DNA of 64,000 nucleotides from Crossaster papposus. Lineage: Eukaryota; Echinodermata; Asteroidea; Velatida; Solasteridae. The translations under genes and the position numbers were made by a program. The stretch lies in contig JBAIAA010000118.1 of assembly GCA_037893245.1 (NCBI GenBank), forward strand, positions 930,001 to 994,000, read 5' to 3'. Shown here one piece after another: positions 42,011-51,715 of the stretch. Under the pieces are notes generated by a model. That model ran no database searches and had not been told where the DNA came from. It saw only the letters and a list, made by a program, of their open reading frames with translations. Position 1 is the first letter of the stretch, and every line of letters starts with the position of its first letter.

Positions 42011-42570
42011 AACACGATTATGACTGACTTAAACGCCTCCAGCATTCTTCGATTTACGGATGAAACGTTTGTCTGGATTGATAACTAAATCCACAATTAC
42101 GATGAAACGTTAACACTGCAAAAGCTACCAATTAATTTTCATTTGACGTAATTGTATATTTATTTGTAATATACTTTTCGGTATGTAAGCTGGTGGCTAT
42201 AGATAATGTAGGTAAGTTCGCTCCATCTAATCGAGACATTTCGCCACGTCATTTGAGTGTGCTTCTATTTGCCACTGTTCTTTGCAATGATGTTTACTTA
42301 TAATTTCTTCCTTGCACGAAACACCATGTAGAACTACCATAATGGCGAGGTTTCACTTTCAAGAGGCGTCTTCAAGTGTTGCAAAGGTTTGGAATGACAA
42401 ACTTGCAAAAACAAGGTTATGATTCCAAACTGTATTTTTGGGCTGTGGAAATAAAAAAATAATCAACAAAAGCTATACCAAAGACAATCAAAATCCCTCT
42501 TTTTTAAAAAGGAGGTGGTTAAATAGTCCAATGTTGCATGCAGACCACGGCTTAATGTAGGGTGCAAGGA
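42011..42570. other. Non-coding stretch
   Basis: Nothing recognised. Confidence 0.35.
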
Positions 42571-42592
42571 GGGGGGGGGGGGGGGGGGGGGG
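42571..42592. repeat. Poly-G tract, 22 G
   Basis: 22 consecutive G. Confidence 0.95.
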
Positions 42593-42837
42593 CTGAACCC
42601 CTATCTGTGCCCCTAGGTTCGCCCCTCCCCAATTTTAAATTTTGAATTGAACAAAAATAATATATAAATTGCCCAATATATATATAAAGTACCTCCCCAT
42701 TTTGACAATTTGGTGCACCCTTTCCAAGACGTTTAGCCCTAAGTTACGCCGTGCTTTGTTTAAGTTAAATGACTCCAATTGTTTTTCTCGCACTAGTTGC
42801 TAAGTTATACAGACTATTATATGTCTTTTATAAAAAC

Positions 42838-42945
42838 ACTGAAATAGAGTGAAATAGAGTTGTTCGAAGTGAAAACTACTCCAAAAGGAGTGAGAACCAC
42901 TTCAAAAGAGTAATTTTTAACTCTTTTGAATTAGAGCCATGCATG
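42838..42945. mobile_element. Family H MITE fragment
   Basis: GAAATAGAGTG, ACTACTCCAAAAGGAGTGAG and TTTTTAACTCTTTTGAATTA fit the family H interior. Confidence 0.5.
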
Positions 42946-43438
42946 AGGAAAAGCCGTTTTGTTTTTATTCTTGTTTTGAGTCGTACTTTGAGTCATAATG
43001 GCTCCTCAAGGAAGTGACAATTTCAGTGTTATTTTCGTAACTCTGTGCTCAATAAATGCTTCATCCCATTCAATTTGTCCATTTTGACGGTTTATGCAGA
43101 ATGACGTCACTCGGCCAATGATGCAACGCATTTCACGCAAACCACTTCATTTAGAATGATCAGGGGAACTATGTCGTTTGGAACAACGGCTAGTATTAGA
43201 ATTGTTCCCCAAAACATACATTTCGGTTTTACGTTGAAGGTTCTTCAATATTTGGAGCGGTGTTGCCATGCATGGTGGTTGTTCATAAATCGTCGAGCAT
43301 ACTGCTCAGGTGGTATGCGATGCTTGTTAGTTATAAATACCGCCCTCTGTCGACACAAAATAGACAACGAAATGAACTACACATTTTTAAAACCCTGTAT
43401 GCACAGTCTTCCCACATAGAAATAAAGTCGTACTCTGT
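42946..43438. other. Non-coding stretch
   Basis: The 87-codon plus frame at 43156-43419 has no recognised motif. Nothing else seen. Confidence 0.3.
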
Positions 43439-43807
43439 TTAATGGTAGAATACACCATTTGCAGATATCGAAATGTTGTACTACCGAATTGTTTAGAAAT
43501 ATCTTACTTTTTTGAAAGTAAATAATGATTGTAGGCATCCAGCAAAATGATTGCGCTTGATATCCTATAATTATTGTTCCGAAAAATGAAATTGTATAAG
43601 AACAAATTCACGACAAGAACAACATATGAACCTCTGCCCGACACCGATTGAAAACGAACTCCGTTTTTCTTGCTTTCCTCGGCATTCATGATTGTAAAAC
43701 TTCAAACAGGTCAGTTAAACGATATTTACTATAAAACACAACCCCCCCCAAATCTATACCCATTCATGACAATTCAAGCATTTACCAATGGTGTATCCTA
43801 CCTTTAC
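43439..43807 (-). mobile_element. Family B MITE, copy 3
   Basis: TTAA at 43439-43442, degenerate TTAC at 43804-43807. Inverted orientation. Confidence 0.88.
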
Positions 43808-43850
43808 AAAAATTCATTCAGATTTTGCTAATGTAAAACATTGTTTAGCC

Positions 43851-44134
43851 AAATTCACCAACTATCACATTTAATTTCGTGCGAGGACAAATTTCACAGG
43901 CTTCTGCCAAACCAATTTAGTCATTTACCATTTAATTTAAAAGTTATATTCGTCATTACAGATCAAATTCGCTTAGACAAATTAAATTTGTTATAGGACG
44001 AATATTTTTGACCTGGCCGTGTAAAAAGGGTGACCAAACGTTGAAATTGAATGATTAATGACAAAATTGGTTTGGTATTAAAGCGTGTGACATTTGTTTC
44101 TCGGATGAAATCAAATGTGAGAGTTGATGAATTT
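43851..44134. repeat. 284-bp diverged inverted repeat
   Basis: Arms of about 95 bp: AAATTCACCAACTATCACAT on the left pairs with ATGTGAGAGTTGATGAATTT on the right. Further in, GCCAAACCAATTTAGTCATT mirrors AATGACAAAATTGGTTTGGT. About 80% identity, older than most MITEs here. Confidence 0.75.
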
Positions 44135-44757
44135 ATATGAGAAAACCTATTAAAACTTTCAATTTCATAATGAAATTAGATTTGTGTTTCCAACTTAATT
44201 AGCTGTCTCGCAATCATGCATGTTTTCTCGGTCTCTGTGAATCATAGCTGTACTATCGCCTCTCATTCCCTGAACCGACTTGTCACGCCAGATATGGGGC
44301 TGACAAGTCATTCTCTCGACCTTTGACCTGACCTTGGTGGTCCCGTCTTGTGTCGGTTTTCTCACGGGTTGACCCCCGTTCACGCTCCGTTTGATTTTTC
44401 CACTTTGGAAATCAGCGTCGGGTGTCACCTCGTCAGCCAGCCCGACTGTTAATTTTCGCGCGGTTTCCATCGTTATATCCAGGGTTATCGAGATCGCGGC
44501 TGAACAAAAAAAAATGTGATTAGTATTTTTTGGTTGATTCTCGGTTCAGCTTGTCATCAGTGACAAAACGAGGTTGTGGAAATAATTTGATGGGGGTGTC
44601 CAGACAGGGGGACAATCCCTTGAGACAACACATAGGAAATAATGGTTTATTGCTGTTATACATATATTAAAAATATACCTACCGGAGCGTTTCAATAAAA
44701 AAGGAAGGTAATAATAGGGACTAAGTGATAAACGGTATCGAGCAGGATGAATTCGTT
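44135..44757. other. Low-repeat stretch with motif cluster
   Basis: Not covered by any repeat family found here. A 91-codon minus frame (44195-44470) has no recognisable domain. It contains the nuclear-receptor-type motif cluster. Confidence 0.35.
44318..44337 (-). promoter_or_regulatory. Candidate nuclear receptor binding cluster
   Basis: The plus strand reads GACCTTTGACCTGACCTTGG. On the minus strand it gives CCAAGGTCA (extended half-site, SF-1/ERR type) overlapping AGGTCA-A-AGGTC (direct repeat with 1-bp spacing, HNF4/RXR/COUP type). A motif match only; occupancy unknown. Confidence 0.4.
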
Positions 44758-44760
44758 CTG

Positions 44761-45004
44761 GTCCCAATTTCATAGAGCTGCTAAGCAAAAAAAATGTGCT
44801 TAGCACAAAAGGTCTTGCTCATTAAAAACAGGTTACCAGCCAAAATTATACCTGTTTTTCATGCTAAGCAAAAAAAACCAGCTTATTATCAATCCAGAAC
44901 AATAAAGATCAGGTGAAAATTTGGTCTGTAACCTTTTTTTTTGCCAAGGACAAATTGTCATGCTAAGCAAATTTTTGTGCTTAGCAGCTCTATGAAATTG
45001 GCCC
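44761..45004 (-). mobile_element. Family E MITE, copy 6, perfect CTG duplication
   Basis: CTG at 44758-44760 and 45005-45007. Interior inverted (AAAACAGGTTACCAGCC). Confidence 0.92.
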
Positions 45005-45133
45005 CTGTTGGCAGAATTGTCATTATCGAAAGAGGAAAGATGTTGCATCACGCAAAACAGTTATTTTACGCAATGAAATAGTGTTACATGATTACCATTC
45101 AAAGTTGCCAAAGCCTGCCAGTTCAGTCTCCCT

Positions 45134-45448
45134 TTAAAGGTATAGATACACCATTGTTTTAATTATCATGTATGAGTGGATTTAGGAGATGTTTTTTAAA
45201 GTGGGTATCGTTTAACTGACCTGTCCGAAGTTTTACAATCATGGATGCCAAAAAAAAGCAAGAACAACGGCGTTCGTTTTTAACGGGCGTCCGGCAGTGG
45301 TGCTTACGTCTGGCGATTGTGAATATTTTTTTTTTCAATTTGATTTTTTTCGGAACAATTACAGGATATCTAATGAGTAAGATATTTCTTAATAATTCGG
45401 TAGTAAATTTCTTCTTCGATATCTGCAAATGGTGTATCCTACCTTTAA
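45134..45448 (+). mobile_element. Family B MITE, copy 4
   Basis: TTAA at 45134-45137 and 45445-45448. The 73-codon frame at 45241-45462 lies inside and is an artefact. Confidence 0.9.
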
Positions 45449-45649
45449 AGCCAAACGTGTAAAGAACCCGTAGGAAACTGTAATTTACATGTTGAACTGA
45501 TAAGAATAGAGCTCAGCCATGGGCGGTGATCCTATCACAACAACAAAATCACATTATGACAAAACAGGGGTAACTGCGCATTATGTACATGCATTATACA
45601 TCTGTATTAAAAATAGTACGTGCATAATTATTATAGAAACATTAATTTT

Positions 45650-45777
45650 CTTAAAAACGGCACACCAGATGCCGTGATTTTACAGGATGCTTGAGACTGT
45701 TATTTACTTACAGTCAAGTAAGGTACTACATAATAATTCAGTAGTTTTGGTGTTTATGTTTGAAAATGCTACCTTTA
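45650..45777 (+). mobile_element. Family B MITE, right-end fragment
   Basis: TTTTACAGGATGC, ACTTACAGTCAAGTAAGGTA, TAATAATTCAGTAGT and GCTACCTTTAAA follow the family's right half. Confidence 0.55.
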
Positions 45778-45866
45778 AATACGACATGCTGGTTTGTAGC
45801 GTCTAACTAGCTCCTCTTGAAGCAAGACATAATAATAATAATAAATAATAAAGCAAGACATTCGTA

Positions 45867-45933
45867 GATAGCTCACGTATATTACAGTACCCGCATCGGC
45901 AATCCTGACATTGCAAGTTCAAACCCTGAACCG
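45867..45933 (+). mobile_element. Possible decayed tRNA-like head
   Basis: GTAGATAGCTCACGTATATT followed by GTACCCGCATCGGCAATCC and AAGTTCAAACCCTG resembles the order of a tRNA D-arm and T-arm, but the stems are broken. Confidence 0.25.
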
Positions 45934-46459
45934 TTCAATTTCTACCCGTAATTCGTCTTGTTTCGGAAGACCCAACCCTTTTGCCTAAAGCAGGACATTT
46001 TTGTTGTGCTCACTTATTGTTATCGTCAAAATTACCTTGAAAGTGTCATCGGCGGCTAAAGGATAACAATTCGCATGTTTCGCAAACTTTGCGGATATTA
46101 TGTGAACATTTTTAACGTGTAGCTCAGATGCGTGTTGAGTCCTGGAGAAGGCGCAACTGTTCAGCACACGAATTCTGCGCCTATTTTGCCAGGTTGCCAC
46201 TTGTCACTAGCGGGCTGTTTTTACTACAAAGTCTAATATGCGCAGACCACTAACGCCCCCCCCCCCCCCTCCTTCTCCTCCTTCTAGTTTGTTTTACTTC
46301 ATATAGTCATCACTGATTTGAGTAAAGCGATTGCTGTCAAACCGCTCATGACAGTTATCAGCGCAACTTGATGGACCAGATGATGATGATAGTGGATGAT
46401 GCGCAGCGTAATTCGTGTTTGTGTAAGGACGGAGCGATGAGATTCCTCTGCATACACCT
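45934..46459. other. Non-coding stretch
   Basis: Contains the poly-C run at 46256-46269. No gene recognised. Confidence 0.35.
46256..46269. repeat. Poly-C tract, 14 C
   Basis: 14 consecutive C followed by CT-rich sequence. Confidence 0.95.
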
Positions 46460-46600
46460 GCTCATTGGGCTGTCTGGCCAGCGGGAAACACACCGCCCTG
46501 CCGGCGGGGAAAACAGTGCGCACCGCGGCCCGCGCTGAAGCCTCCCTCGCCACCCGCGTTGCGGTAAAAGGAGGCGAGGCAATGGGCGTTAATGAAGAGA
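46460..46600. other. Short GC-rich, CpG-rich segment
   Basis: CCCTGCCGGCGGGGAAAA and GCACCGCGGCCCGCGCTG stand out from the surroundings. Frames on both strands lack motifs. Possibly a small promoter island. Confidence 0.35.
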
Positions 46601-47721
46601 GACATCAATTCTCATTGTTGTTTCAGTTCAAATTTATCGCTAATTTTTGTCGTTTGTTACCTTGCAGCGATGGGAGCCGAGTCCGGGTAATAACATTGCT
46701 GACGTCACGGCAGCAGGCTAACCTGACACAAGTCCTTGCTTGATTATAGACCTATGTGTAATTTCATAAAGGATACAATGCGCTACGGCAATATCATTAT
46801 GCGTTTTTACAGTGCTCCGAAAGTGTACTATATTAGTTTGACACATCTTTAACTTTGTATATTGCAACAGCCAGGATGCCTGACACTTGTAGGCAACACT
46901 GGAGAATTCGGATGCGACTTGTTTCTTTTGGGTAATCTTGCGGGAGCTATTTGGGTATTGTCTTCTCATGTTTTTTGTTATGTTTCTTGATCAGTGTTTG
47001 TTATTTGTAATTGTTGTCTAATTCAGTGATTTTGTATATCCCGAAAAAAATGAAATAAAGATAAAAATAAGACTAGACGCCAGCCTGACTTAGGTTTATC
47101 ATTTTAGTGAAATCACTTGAGAATTTACTATTTCGACCACCGTTTGTCAATGCGGGATTATCCCAACAGAATAATTACCGTGCTTGAATATCATTTTGTT
47201 TGTTGGAAATTTGCAATAAAGATGTAAAGTTGTGTCTACTTCTCACTACAAAATATATGAAAAATATTATTTGTTTTTTATATATAAATTCCCTCTTGTA
47301 CCTTGGATTTTAGTTTTAAATATCTAAACATCTTGATAAAATCTGGAAAATACGCTACCTTTGTTTTTTTGGCGACAAAATCTTGCAAACGAACAAAGGC
47401 TTTTGTAAAAGCTGTACTGTTTACCATCACACGGCATATGGTAGTATTATTGTACTACTGGGTGTCTACATCTAACTATAGTTGACTGAGTAATAACAAT
47501 ATAATTAGCTTCATTGTTTAAACTACTGAATAATCATGATGCGGGGGTCTAGAGATGCCTCTTTATGATAATTGCGTACATTTACCCCCCTTGGGACAAA
47601 ACACGATGCCTGATGACGCGTACACTATACAGCACATGCAAAACTGCAAGCCAGCATTATTTCATTGCAGCTATTTTGGTAGGACCATAAAGGGCGTAAA
47701 AATGCTAACACAAGCCAGAAG
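46601..47721. other. Non-coding stretch upstream of the tRNA genes
   Basis: No gene recognised. Confidence 0.35.
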
Positions 47722-47793
47722 GCGTTGGTGGTATAGCGGTTAGAATAGTTGCCTTCCAAGCAATTGACCCGGGTTCAACTCCCGGCCAACGCA
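47722..47793 (+). tRNA. tRNA-Gly (anticodon UCC)
   Basis: 72-nt gene. The acceptor stem GCGTTGG pairs with CCAACGC (47786-47792), with discriminator A at 47793. The D-arm lies in TGGTATAGCGGTTAGA, which also holds the A box. The anticodon stem GTTGC/GCAAT encloses loop CTTCCAA, so the anticodon is TCC, reading GGA glycine codons. The T-arm CCGGG/CCCGG encloses TTCAACT (B box GGTTCAACTCC). No intron, no encoded CCA, and a T run starting at 47794 serves as the Pol III terminator. All stems pair, so the gene is probably functional in cytosolic translation. An identical copy lies 856 bp downstream and two broken copies lie between them. Confidence 0.96.
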
Positions 47794-47800
47794 TTTTTTT
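47794..47800 (+). terminator. Pol III terminator of tRNA-Gly copy 1
   Basis: Seven T immediately after the discriminator base. Confidence 0.85.
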
Positions 47801-48043
47801 CTTTTCTTTTTCAAAACTGTTCAGTTTCTTTTCTTAATCCGAAAGATTCCGACACTTGCGGTAGTTAAGTCGTGACTGAGATTTTTTTCTTTTCCAAACT
47901 TTTACACAAAACTTGCAGTTGACAGGGAACTTGCATACAATTGATGGAAAACTGTATTATCGATACCAAGTTATTATTTCTAGCGTAACAAGTCGGTTTT
48001 CCCCATAAAATGACGACCTGACGAAATCTCTGCAATCCACCAA

Positions 48044-48107
48044 GCGTCAAACTCAGAGGTATAGCGTTATAAGCAATTTGACCCAAGTTCAACTTCTAAT
48101 CAACGCA
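48044..48107 (+). pseudogene. Decayed tRNA-Gly copy
   Basis: GCGTCAAACTC, GGTATAGCGTTA, GCAATTTGACCCAAGTTC and CAACGCA follow the tRNA-Gly order, but the anticodon arm is deleted and the T-arm is mispaired. Not functional. Confidence 0.7.
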
Positions 48108-48577
48108 TATGTTTACCATATTCCTTCTTTTTGATGACGATTAGCGTGCAAAAAGATTACTTGTATAGATAACGATAACAAATATACATTGTCCGTGTTT
48201 TGATAAACCTGAATGTACTGATACAGCTATTCTGTGTTGGTGGTACAGCCGGTTAGAATAGTTCCTTTCCAAACAAATTGATCCAGGTTCAACTTCTAAC
48301 TTTTAGTGTAACTTCAGTATAAAACTCCTAGACCAATCCTCAAAATACATTAATTTTATTATTCGAAAATCTTGCAAATGGCAGCCGCTTTTGTACAACT
48401 ATAAATGATTGATGGTGTGTTGCTGATGTACGATCACACAGTATACGTTGTCGTGTGCAAGGTCCATGGACATACACACACACACGGCGGGCTCACAGAC
48501 TGCCAAGTCAGCAATTATGATTTTATTGCAGCTGCTCTACTGGTTAAGGCCTTACAAATTCCAGACCATTTCAGCAA
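48108..48577. other. Spacer between tRNA copies
   Basis: Holds the second decayed copy and a short (CA)n run at 48474-48485. Pieces near 48430-48540 resemble the flank of copy 1 (TATTGCAGCT), indicating duplication of flanks with the gene. Confidence 0.5.
48234..48300 (+). pseudogene. Second decayed tRNA-Gly copy
   Basis: GTGTTGGTGGTACAGCCGG, TAGAATAGTTCC, TTTCCAAACAA and AGGTTCAACTTC match tRNA-Gly(UCC) with about 12 changes. The 3' acceptor strand is missing. Confidence 0.8.
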
Positions 48578-48649
48578 GCGTTGGTGGTATAGCGGTTAGA
48601 ATAGTTGCCTTCCAAGCAATTGACCCGGGTTCAACTCCCGGCCAACGCA
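48578..48649 (+). tRNA. tRNA-Gly (anticodon UCC), second identical copy
   Basis: Identical over all 72 bases to 47722-47793: same acceptor stem (GCGTTGG/CCAACGC, 48642-48648), anticodon loop CTTCCAA and B box. Nine or ten T follow from 48650. Exact identity, while intervening copies decayed, suggests either selection, recent duplication or gene conversion. Upstream flanks differ from copy 1 within about 10 bp, so it should have its own transcription context. Confidence 0.96.
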
Positions 48650-48659
48650 TTTTTTTTTT
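48650..48659 (+). terminator. Pol III terminator of tRNA-Gly copy 2
   Basis: T run directly after the discriminator A. Confidence 0.85.
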
Positions 48660-48944
48660 CTTTTTACAAAATTGTCTTTTCTTTTCTCATTTCGATCGCG
48701 TCTGATGCTTGTTTTCCAAATATTTGCTCAAAACGCCAATTTCTTTTTTGATCATTTAATTTTTTTTATTGACGATTAAAGGGAATATACAAATAACGAT
48801 TCCCCACTGTCAAATTGGCTATTTTCGATCATAACTCAATATAGCATAGCGCGACTTTACGCCTAGTGTAGTATGTAACTTACTGCGAGCAGGCTGAAAC
48901 AATGCGTGTATACAGACGTATACAGACGTATTATAAGAGTCCAG
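48660..48944. other. Non-coding stretch
   Basis: Nothing recognised. Confidence 0.35.
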
Positions 48945-49450
48945 TCGAAAATTGCCTACGCAGTCAGCGCCAAATCACGATTTGCGCGCCGTAAAATGTT
49001 CAGCTGTTAAAGCATTTTATGAGCCATGAACTCGATGGTTTGTATATAAAAAAAGAAGGATGGGAGCAGTGCACAGTTCTGCCAGCTGGCGTTACTGTGA
49101 CAGGTTGGTGTAGCGCGCTAGCGGTTCTTTCCTCGCCTTCCACCGCTGTGACCCGGGTTCAAATCCGGCCCTGGCCAATATGTGGATTGGGTTTTCAGTC
49201 CCTGCCTGACTCCGTGGGTTTTCCCCAGGATATTCTTCTGGGGTTTTCCTCCCACCTCCAAAACTGTACCTTCTTCTCGTTGTCTTCTCTCTACAGGTTT
49301 CTTCAGGCTTGCGAGCTGCAGCGCCTTGGGCGCTTTTGAGGGATCCTTGGTTTCATTACCAGAAATATATAATAATAATAATAATAATAATAAAATTGGT
49401 TATGTTTGCAAGCGGAGGTGTTTTTAAGATGGCGATGGGCCACAGGAAGT
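48945..49450 (+). repeat. Dispersed repeat P, copy 1, split by a SINE
   Basis: AAAATTGCCTACGCAG, GCCAAATCACGATTTGC, GAGCAGTGCACAGTTCTGCC and GTTACTGTGA on the left, and AAGATGGCGATGGGCCAC on the right, match 59505-59740 in inverse. The SINE lies between the halves. Confidence 0.7.
49102..49395 (+). mobile_element. tRNA-derived SINE, copy 1
   Basis: The tRNA-like head GGTTGGTGTAGCGCGCTAGC (A box) and GGGTTCAAATCC (B box) is followed by a body with GTGGGTTTTCCCCAGGATAT, TTTTCCTCCCACCTCCAAAA, TCTTCTCTCTACAGGTTTCT and TGAGGGATCCTTGGTTTCAT. The tail is (AAT)n at 49366-49393. Same family as 7182-7466. SINEs use Pol III promoters and borrow LINE enzymes. Frames at 49019-49427 are artefacts. Confidence 0.9.
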
Positions 49451-50284
49451 TTTAGGGGTGGTCATATTTGGGTGAAATTTTTGCCCAAAGATCATAGGTC
49501 ACAAAATAAAGATGATGATAATTTTACAAGCTTTAATTTTATGTGTGTCTCAAAAACATTGAATAGTTGCAAATATTTTACCTGAATTTCTGAAGTTGGC
49601 ATTTATCATTTGTCTATGGATGTTTATTTACTAGTGCATGTGCAACCATGAGCTTATTATAATACTTGGCGGTCGCGTATCGTTGGTTATTAAATGAAAT
49701 CCTGATAATGAACGGAGAACGGGCTTCTGGAAATTAGCCCAGTCGAAGATTGATGGCGAGTAAGGAAGCTATAATGCCCCGCGTTGATTCCTGTACAAAT
49801 ATTTAATTGCTTCAGGGGTTTGATGGGCTTATTTGTTCTGGGTCGAAAATTAAGATTGGCATTTGTCTGGATGGAGCCTTCTAAGTAGGAGAGCTAATAC
49901 AAATTGCAACGGATTCCCTTTATTGTATGCTTCCCTTTTTTTTGGCGGCAGTTTCAATTAAACATCAATCCAATTACACTAAGTGAGAAAGCAATATACA
50001 TGTATTAAAGTAAAGACTGTAAGGGTGATTCACGACAGATCTGTGCAGCTAATGCATGTAAAGCAATTGTTGTCTAAGTATACACTGAGCACTTTTGGAA
50101 TCGCCCTGTAAAACTTCAATGACGGGGCTCAAATGTTGCAACATTGAATATTCCCGGTCGGATATTGCTCATTCTCATATACTTTCATCTGAAATCGTTT
50201 ACCCTTCTGTAAAGTTTCAATTTGGATCTTAGCGGGGTATTTTTCTTATGGACTCTAAAATAAATATCAACGAAGGGGAATATA
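49451..50284. other. Non-coding stretch
   Basis: Nothing recognised. Confidence 0.35.
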
Positions 50285-50455
50285 CTAACAAAAAAATGCG
50301 GGAGCTTCAGCTGCAAACTGGTGCCTGTGCTTCAGAAACACGCAATCGATTGATATAACAAAGCCAAAGGTTAGAATATTTCCATTTGGTTTGCTTCTCA
50401 GCATGTTCTAAGTGATTCATAGGTCGGAGGGGAAGCCGAAGCCAAAGACGAAGGC
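50285..50455 (-). mobile_element. Family D MITE, copy 3, truncated
   Basis: On the minus strand, GGGCCTTCGTCTTTGGCTTC, CTGAGAAGCAAACCAAATGG, TTCTAACCTTTGGCTTTG and TTTCTGAAGCACAGGCACC follow copy 1. The other end is lost. It abuts family H copy 3. Confidence 0.65.
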
Positions 50456-50457
50456 CC

Positions 50458-50735
50458 TACTCTCTAAATGTAAAGTAACTAGCTCACTCTCAAAAAGAGT
50501 GAATCTCTTATAAAACCACTCGTGAGTTGTTTTTTTCAGAAAGCAACTCTAAAAAGAGTAAAAACCACTCAAAAAGATAAAATGTTCACTCTTTTGGGGA
50601 CCATAATGAACGACAACTCTAAAAAAGTTTCTTCATATGACTCCTCGAAAAAAGTGAATACTTACTCCTTTGGGGTGGTTTTATAAGAGACTCATTTTTA
50701 GAGTGAGCTAGTCACTCTTTTACATTTAGAGAGTA
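50458..50735. mobile_element. Family H MITE, copy 3
   Basis: TACTCTCTAAATGTAAAGTA and, inverted, TACTCTCTAAATGTAAAAGA flank a centre of CACTC/GAGTG motifs. Both outer bases are TA. Confidence 0.8.
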
Positions 50736-51035
50736 TACAACCATCATGCAGAATAGGTATAGGCCTGCATGTAATAAAATGGCTGCAAAATTACCGATTG
50801 AATTGCGCAACTTTAAAACCCAGTTTGCAACTTTCTTCTTGTATTTTGTGTTAATGCTTGATATAAGGAGTTCTAATACTAAATAATTGTTCTTAGCTGG
50901 AAACCTGCTCGGAAACTTCATGGATGAAAGGAATTAGAGTGAATAATCACCCTTTGTGAAAACCCACGTGGACGGCTTGTTCAAATGTATACGGTTTCAT
51001 GCCCATGGCCCGAGGTGTACATGGAAAGCCGTATA
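50458..51035 (+). repeat. Segmental duplication, unit 1
   Basis: Family H copy 3 and downstream sequence (TGTGTTAATGCTTGATATAA, AACCTGCTCGGAAACTTC, AACCCACGTGGACGGCTTGT, ACATGGAAAGCCGT) recur in unit 2 about 720 bp later. Confidence 0.88.
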
Positions 51036-51194
51036 AAGGGCTTTGTTTTAGTTTCAGCTGTCAAACTACAGGCAATAATGTAATAGCCTCCTAAACAGTA
51101 GAGAAATAGTTCATTTTCTGCTTGTAGCTTCTAATGTTTGTGTTCTTGCAAAATATTTACAAGAACATACGAGTGCGAGTACTTTGTCGAACAT

Positions 51195-51715
51195 CCCAAA
51201 AAAGTAAATCTCTAATAAAATCACTAGTGATTTTTTTTACAGAAAGCAACTCTAAAAAGAGTGAAAACCACTAAACAATTGTAAATTGTCACTCCTTTGA
51301 GAACTATATGATTATGAACGACAACTCTAACAAGTGAAAAATTACTCTTTTGGAGTGGTTTTATAAGACAAGAGACTCATGTTTGTTTGGAGTTAGCTAC
51401 TCACTCTTTTAACATTAGAGAGTATAGGCCTACGACAATCATGGTCGAATTTGAGCCAAATAGGTATAGGCCTACAAAACATGTAATAAATTTGCTGCTA
51501 AATTGCAACATTCTTCTTTTATTTTGTGTTAATGCTTGATATTATAAGGAGTTCTAATAATACATAATTGTTCTTGTAAGTAGCTTGAAACCTGCTCGGA
51601 AACTCCATGGATGAAAGGAATTATAGTGGATAATCACCCTTTGTGAAAACCCACGTGGACGGCTTGTTCAAATGTGCGGTTTCATGCCAATGGCCTGAGG
51701 TAAACATGGAAAGCC
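51195..51715 (+). repeat. Segmental duplication, unit 2
   Basis: Same order as unit 1, beginning with family H copy 4 (51195-51424) and ending ACATGGAAAGCCGTC. Roughly 85-90% identical with small indels. Confidence 0.88.

Noticed and set aside
45867..45933. Functional tRNA gene
   Set aside because: D- and anticodon-arm pairing fails. Kept only as a low-confidence tRNA-like head.
48474..48485. (CA)n microsatellite as a separate feature of interest
   Set aside because: Only six units; ordinary.
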